A DNA stretch of 10,087 nucleotides, from the NCBI GenBank assembly GCA_002690445.1, contig NZER01000270.1, positions 1 to 10,087 of the forward strand, written 5' to 3'. The notes beneath the pieces were generated by a model. The model was not told where the DNA came from. It did not search any database and worked only from the letters and a program-made list of their open reading frames with translations. Origin of the DNA: Candidatus Pacearchaeota archaeon. GTDB lineage: Archaea; Nanoarchaeota; Nanoarchaeia; Pacearchaeales; GW2011-AR1. Shown piece after piece: positions 6,287 to 10,087 of the stretch (position 1 is its first letter; each line of letters opens with the position of its first letter). The translations under genes and the position numbers were made by a program.

Positions 6287-6745
6287 GTGCTTGCATTAAG
6301 AACATCATTCGTTGCCCTGGTCTATGACCAAGATGATCCCGTCCTGGATGAAATTCTTATATGGGGCGGCGGGATGGAACCAATCGAGTCGCCAGCGGAC
6401 TTTCAAGGGGGCCAGACGTTTACATTGGTCTGTTTTGTGTATTCGGAAACCGAGGATGACATTCAAGCCAACCTGGATATTGTATGGGAGCAAAGTACGA
6501 ATGAAGGGGCTACATGGACTGCAAAAACAATCGATACAAGGGTCACAAAAAACTGGGCAGGCGGACTTTATGGTGGTGTCTCTGGTCAGGTAGAAGCGCG
6601 GTATTTCGATGTGGCCTGGCTTACGGTTTCAAACTTCAAGTTGGAGGACGTGGGGCAGTACCGCTTGAGGGTAGACAACGGCGTACTCGATGAGGCTTAC
6701 AGCCCAGGCAAAGTAAGGATCAGACTAGACTCAAATCCAGGATGA
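6287..6745 (+). CDS. Structural protein with an Ig-like (I-set-type) signature
   Basis: A 152-residue protein. The best start is GTG 6287, two bases after the preceding stop, with no clear SD. The next in-frame ATG (6374) would remove 29 residues. The sequence carries the I-set immunoglobulin pattern: a strand with C49 in TFTLVCFVY, then W67 in LDIVWEQS, then the strand-and-turn WLTVSNFKLEDVGQYRLRVDNG at 111-132, whose 'D.G.Y' (121-125) is the classic tyrosine corner. The second disulphide cysteine is absent: the position after Y125 reads R-L-R. Ig-like domains are widespread on phage capsids and tails and are thought to bind glycans weakly. Its place among fibre genes suggests a displayed appendage. 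The stop overlaps the next start (ATGA). Confidence 0.75.
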   Translation: MLALRTSFVALVYDQDDPVLDEILIWGGGMEPIESPADFQGGQTFTLVCFVYSETEDDIQANLDIVWEQSTNEGATWTAKTIDTRVTKNWAGGLYGGVSGQVEARYFDVAWLTVSNFKLEDVGQYRLRVDNGVLDEAYSPGKVRIRLDSNPG

Positions 6746-7452
6746 GAAGCCGGGTAGACATAGATGCGCTCTCGATTACTGATGGCAAGATCAGTAACCA
6801 AGCCAAGATCAAGCCGTCCAAGTTAGCGCCGGGGGCAGAGGCCCAGGTGATGATCGCCCAGGCCAACGGCAAGTACGCGCCCAAGACCATATCGGGCGAC
6901 GGAACCCTGGAGGCCAACGGTAGGCTGACCGTCACGCAGACAGTCGCCCCGGCCGTAGAGGAAACCCTGGAAGTGGACTCGATCCAGGTCGGGCCGCCCA
7001 TCGAGGGGGGCGAAAACCGTCAATTCAAGATAAGCAAGACCGGCGGCCCGAACACCGTGGCGGTGCGGGACAGCACAGGAAGCCTTAACGCGGAGAGATT
7101 GGGAGGCAAAACCGTCTCCCAAATCATCACCGCCAACCAGCCGGGAGCGGAAATAACCACCACGGTTACGGACGGCACGCAAACGGAACAAGTGCTGCCG
7201 AACAAAGTGATCCGCTACATTGAGAGTGCGGCCGGTTATGTGAGCGATCCTGCGCCAAAGAAGGAATTTACCGTGACTCACGACCTGGGGTTTGAACCCC
7301 AGGTGACGGTTCTGGCGGACACAACCGTTAATAAGAACGGCGCTGACACCGACTTCTCCGAGATCGATTGCGAAGTCAGTAGCACATCAACAAGCACAAC
7401 GATCAAGCTGACCGAATACGGTCAAAGATTGAAAATAATTTGTGGAGGATAA
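6742..7452 (+). CDS. Tail fibre / appendage-like protein
   Basis: A 236-residue protein starting at ATG 6742, overlapping the previous stop by four bases (ATGA), which favours reinitiation. Residues 1-30 contain VDIDALSITDGKISNQAKIK and KLAPGA, the short-repeat shaft pattern seen in the protein at 5370-6284. Residues 33-64 (QVMIAQANGKYAPKTISGDGT) follow the common phage-fibre pattern '...va..nG...p.tlsGDgt'. Residues 107-129 include VRDSTGSLNAERLGGKTVSQ. The C-terminal strand series FTVTHDLGFEPQVTV (176-190) resembles the 'vtHnLg..p.V.V' module near many fibre tips, with the sequence ending LKIICGG. A 22-base palindrome (7283-7304) encodes DLGFEPQ. It is probably a virion appendage; no receptor or enzyme motif is visible. 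Confidence 0.8.
   Translation: MRSRVDIDALSITDGKISNQAKIKPSKLAPGAEAQVMIAQANGKYAPKTISGDGTLEANGRLTVTQTVAPAVEETLEVDSIQVGPPIEGGENRQFKISKTGGPNTVAVRDSTGSLNAERLGGKTVSQIITANQPGAEITTTVTDGTQTEQVLPNKVIRYIESAAGYVSDPAPKKEFTVTHDLGFEPQVTVLADTTVNKNGADTDFSEIDCEVSSTSTSTTIKLTEYGQRLKIICGG
7283..7304. repeat. Perfect 22-base inverted repeat inside the fibre-like gene
   Basis: ACCTGGGG at 7283-7290 is the reverse complement of CCCCAGGT at 7297-7304, and the six-base centre TTTGAA adds two T-A pairs. It gives a strong hairpin in DNA or RNA, but no U tract follows, so it is not a standard terminator. It lies within codons for the DLGFEPQ segment. Confidence 0.6.
7444..7448 (+). promoter_or_regulatory. Strong SD of the long fibre, inside the preceding gene
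   Basis: GGAGG, seven bases before ATG 7456, lies in the last two sense codons of the preceding gene, which encode its terminal GG. It is the best SD in this window and agrees with high output of the fibre protein. Confidence 0.85.
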
Positions 7453-7455
7453 AAC

Positions 7456-10087
7456 ATGGCAAGTAAGAAAGTATTTACCAGTTTAGAGTTTGGGGCCGGG
7501 TCAACGCTGATTAAGCCGAAGATCGAAGTAAAAGAAGCGGCGCACCTGGTAACGAACAACGACCCCTATTTCCCAGGTGTCGCGGGACAGTTGGCTTTTG
7601 GCGGCGATACAGAACTATATCTGAACGACGGGACAGCCTGGAGGAAGTTGCACAACAGCAACACGGCATTCTCTACCAGTTCGCTGATTACCTCTACGGT
7701 GGCAGACGGGAGTGTGCCTTTTGCGATCACCTCTAAAACAGTAGTTCCCAACTTAACCGTTGAAGCATTAGGCACACCTGTAGGCACACCATTGTCAGGG
7801 TTTCATGTCCGTAGCACCACGGCAACTGAACACGGCATCCCCGTCTACGGAACCAACGGCATCCTCAAGGTAGGCACACCAGTAGCCGATGACGATGCGA
7901 GTTCAAAGGGATATGTCGATAACGCAGTACAAGGGCTGGATCACAAGGAGAGTGTTAAGTACACCACTACGGGCAACCTGACATCTGCCGCAGGAATTAT
8001 TACCACGGGGTTGTCCAATGCTAACATAGACACTACCACCAATCCGCTTGCGGGAGATCGGATACTTGTTAAGAACCAAACTAACGCATCTGAAAATGGA
8101 ATTTGGCTTGCTACGGGGAGCAGTTGGACAAGAGCGACTGATGCCGATGTTACTGGGACACAGTTGATAGAGGGTGGGTCGTTTAGTTCAACCTCCGACA
8201 TTACGGATGGTACACCAAACAACTGGCAATCCGTAAATTCAGCCACATTGACAAGTGAAGGCAGCGGGGTTTCTGGAAATTGCCTCCGTGTTCAAACTAC
8301 CTCTGGTAACGATGGGGCTGCGTATCAAGATATAACTACCGTTGTTGGCAAGTCATACAGGATCAGCCTGTATATGAACAAGGGAACGTCAGGCACGGTT
8401 GCTTATCTTGTGGGAATAGCTAGTGACACCGATTCCATACTAGGTGCTTCAGATACAGACTCTACAGCGTCAGGTTGGGTTCTTCATGAAAGCGTATTCA
8501 AGGCAACTGCAACAACTACCCGCATAACGCTTATTTCACGGGATAGTGCCAGTACAGATTATTCTGAATTTGATAGTGTCTCCGTAAAGGAAACAGACCT
8601 TTCGGAAGGGGCATTTGTTTTTGTAGAAGATGGAACCACTCTGCCCAATACAAGTTGGGTTTTGTCCAATGGAGTCACACACGCATGGACACAATTCAGC
8701 GGGGCTGGACAGATCACGGCAGGGGATGGTTTAGCCAAGAGTGGAGATACTTTGAGTGTTGATCTTGCAGCCAGCACACCCTTGGAGTTTGCGAGCAACA
8801 AGTTGTCGATGGCAGCAATTGACACGGGCGATTTAGCCAACGATGCCGTTGATGCCGACAAGCTGGATGATTCCGCTACGTTCGCAATGGCGGGGTTGAG
8901 GGTTGGTGCGAGTGCCTTAAATGGTGTTATCACAAGTAAGCCAACTGGTGCTTTTACAACAAGTGGTGTTGATGACGATTTTTCCGCAGCCGCCCTTTAT
9001 GTAGATAACAGCGTCTACGGTTCAAGTGATAGTGTTTTAGGTGGCATAATGTTTTCGCAACGAGGAAACGCAAGCGACAAACACGCTGCGATTATGTCGA
9101 TTGCAGACCATGTTACGGATGGCGATCCAACAGGCTTGGCTTTTTACACGCAACCCCTGACGAGTGGGTCAACAGCTTATCTTTCAGAAGTCCTCCGACT
9201 TTCAAGCGGCGGCAAGGTGGGAATTGGTGGAGATTTTACAAATGCTGCTCACCCCCTCGGAACCCTGCACGTTTCCACGGCGAGGTATGGTGGAACAGAG
9301 TTAAACTCCAACGTAAACTTTAATTCCAACATTGATGGATGGGATGATTATGACAGCGGTACTGCCTCCCATGAAACCACAACCACATATAATTCTTCGG
9401 CTGGTGCATTAAGAGGCACAAGTGACGGCACTAACATATGGCTTGCAAGGTCTGATGGTCTTGTTCTTACCCAAGGTGCATCCTATCGGATAACAGCTAA
9501 ATGTTATATTCCCGCTGGCTGGGACGGTGGCGATGTGTGGATGTCGGATGGAGGGTCTTTTTCGGGCGCTGGCGCAGAAACCGTTGTCAAGGCAGACGCA
9601 ACCACTACGGGTTCATGGCAATCCCTCCAAACTGACATTCCCGTTGCCGCAGATGTTAATGGTAATATTTATTTAAGGGGCAGCAATAATCCTACCAACG
9701 GTAAGTATGTCATATTTGATGATATATCAATCAAGGAAGATGATCTTGCCGATGGGGTTTCTACTTTGGGCGACGATCTGGTTGTCAGCGGTTCTAGCGG
9801 CACAGGGATAAGCATCATTAGCAAGGCCAACACATCTTCCAATCTTTATTTTGGTGATGGCATCCAGAAGGATTACATAAGGATCACGGGGAGCAGATCA
9901 ATAGTGACGGGAGATGCCAACGGAGATAGCACCCTGTATTTCCAAGCCTCCGATGGTGGGGCTGCACCCGCAAGTGTGATGTCGCTTTACGGTGCTGACA
10001 AGTCGGTGAAGATTGAGGGTGGACTTGGGATTGGGACTGATGCTGGAACGAGAACATTTGCCATCAACCAAACTGCAACAAACGCTG
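7456..10087 (+). CDS. Long modular tail fibre, partial, with two inserted CBM-like modules
   Basis: The frame is open from ATG 7456 to the window end: 877 codons without a stop. Modules in order: residues 1-65, a fibre attachment-type head with GQLAFGGDTELYLNDGTAW; 149-162, a shaft motif SSKGYVDNAVQGLD; 196-235, GDRILVKNQTNASENGIW then ATDADVTGT, a module very common in marine-phage fibres; about 240-381, an inserted jelly roll; 385-426, GAFVFVEDGTT and FSGAGQITAGDGL, the second half of that common module; 587-613, KVGIG...GTLHVSTARYGG; about 615-763, a second inserted jelly roll ending FDDISIKEDD; 771-802, LGDDLVVSGSSGTGISII then YFGDG, the continuation of the split module. Base composition falls sharply here compared with the nozzle gene. 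It is most likely the receptor-binding fibre. The C-terminal tip and any chaperone or depolymerase part lie outside the window. Confidence 0.88.
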   Translation, partial: MASKKVFTSLEFGAGSTLIKPKIEVKEAAHLVTNNDPYFPGVAGQLAFGGDTELYLNDGTAWRKLHNSNTAFSTSSLITSTVADGSVPFAITSKTVVPNLTVEALGTPVGTPLSGFHVRSTTATEHGIPVYGTNGILKVGTPVADDDASSKGYVDNAVQGLDHKESVKYTTTGNLTSAAGIITTGLSNANIDTTTNPLAGDRILVKNQTNASENGIWLATGSSWTRATDADVTGTQLIEGGSFSSTSDITDGTPNNWQSVNSATLTSEGSGVSGNCLRVQTTSGNDGAAYQDITTVVGKSYRISLYMNKGTSGTVAYLVGIASDTDSILGASDTDSTASGWVLHESVFKATATTTRITLISRDSASTDYSEFDSVSVKETDLSEGAFVFVEDGTTLPNTSWVLSNGVTHAWTQFSGAGQITAGDGLAKSGDTLSVDLAASTPLEFASNKLSMAAIDTGDLANDAVDADKLDDSATFAMAGLRVGASALNGVITSKPTGAFTTSGVDDDFSAAALYVDNSVYGSSDSVLGGIMFSQRGNASDKHAAIMSIADHVTDGDPTGLAFYTQPLTSGSTAYLSEVLRLSSGGKVGIGGDFTNAAHPLGTLHVSTARYGGTELNSNVNFNSNIDGWDDYDSGTASHETTTTYNSSAGALRGTSDGTNIWLARSDGLVLTQGASYRITAKCYIPAGWDGGDVWMSDGGSFSGAGAETVVKADATTTGSWQSLQTDIPVAADVNGNIYLRGSNNPTNGKYVIFDDISIKEDDLADGVSTLGDDLVVSGSSGTGISIISKANTSSNLYFGDGIQKDYIRITGSRSIVTGDANGDSTLYFQASDGGAAPASVMSLYGADKSVKIEGGLGIGTDAGTRTFAINQTATNA
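7769..7880 (+). repeat. Three copies of TAGGCACACC in the fibre gene
   Basis: The decamer TAGGCACACC occurs at 7769-7778, 7781-7790 and 7871-7880, all in the same reading phase, encoding the repeated GTP of LGTPVGTP and VGTPVAD. The first two are in tandem 12 bases apart. The identical codon choice suggests recent local duplication rather than chance. Confidence 0.5.

Noticed and set aside
7283..7304. Intrinsic terminator or attachment site at the palindrome
   Set aside because: No U tract follows, it is mid-gene, and no integrase or tRNA lies near.
7769..7880. CRISPR-like array from the decamer repeats
   Set aside because: The repeats are only 10 bases, unevenly spaced and inside a coding frame.
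8559..8933. Reverse-strand open frames in the fibre region (also 7566-7787 and 7941-8246)
   Set aside because: They oppose the continuous fibre frame, which carries recognisable fibre motifs in this region, and none has a credible start context.
1..10087. Diversity-generating retroelement acting on the fibre
   Set aside because: No reverse transcriptase or template/variable repeat pair was seen, though the fibre 3' end lies outside the window.

Overview
This window is part of the virion structural region of a tailed bacteriophage, or of a prophage or metagenomic phage contig. Every supported gene is on the + strand, and the genes are packed with short gaps, 1-4 bp stop/start overlaps or short overlaps. 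The window opens inside a major capsid protein gene and closes inside a very long tail-fibre gene. I see no tRNA, rRNA, integrase, IS element or CRISPR array, and there is no gene-free stretch over 300 bases. The first two thirds are GC-rich. The last third, inside the fibre gene, is clearly AT-richer. Nothing identifies the host directly. A spanin-like pair with a lipoprotein-like member would point to a Gram-negative host, but that is inference.

Layout. At 1-402 lies the C-terminal part of a capsid protein that resembles the SU10/DUF5309 type. It is followed by a beta-rich putative head decoration protein (421-888) and a small basic protein (888-1208). Next comes an adaptor-like protein (1196-2200) that appears to carry three CBM5/12-like aromatic repeats. 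A small helical protein (2210-2446) follows. Then comes a compact lysis-like cassette: a 56-residue two-helix holin-like protein (2489-2659) and two genes overlapping in different frames (2660-2938 and 2736-2966) that look like an inner/outer spanin pair. After this comes an 800-residue nozzle-like protein (2966-5368), typical of short-tailed phages. The window ends with four genes for receptor-facing or appendage proteins: a fibre-like protein (5370-6284), a protein with an Ig-like signature (6287-6745), another fibre-like protein (6742-7452), and the long modular fibre (7456 to the window end).

How the genes fit together. The order capsid, decoration, adaptor, nozzle, fibres is that of a podovirus-like virion assembly block. 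The holin/spanin-like cassette sits between the adaptor and nozzle genes. The most striking theme is the insertion of glycan-binding-like beta modules into conserved virion proteins. One jelly-roll module of the CBM4/9-like type is inserted in the nozzle. Two more are inserted in the long fibre, each splitting a module that is normally continuous in marine-phage fibres. Three short CBM5/12-like repeats lie in the adaptor. With the Ig-like protein, this suggests a virion covered with carbohydrate-adhesion modules. All domain and product names come from reading motifs by eye; no database search was possible.
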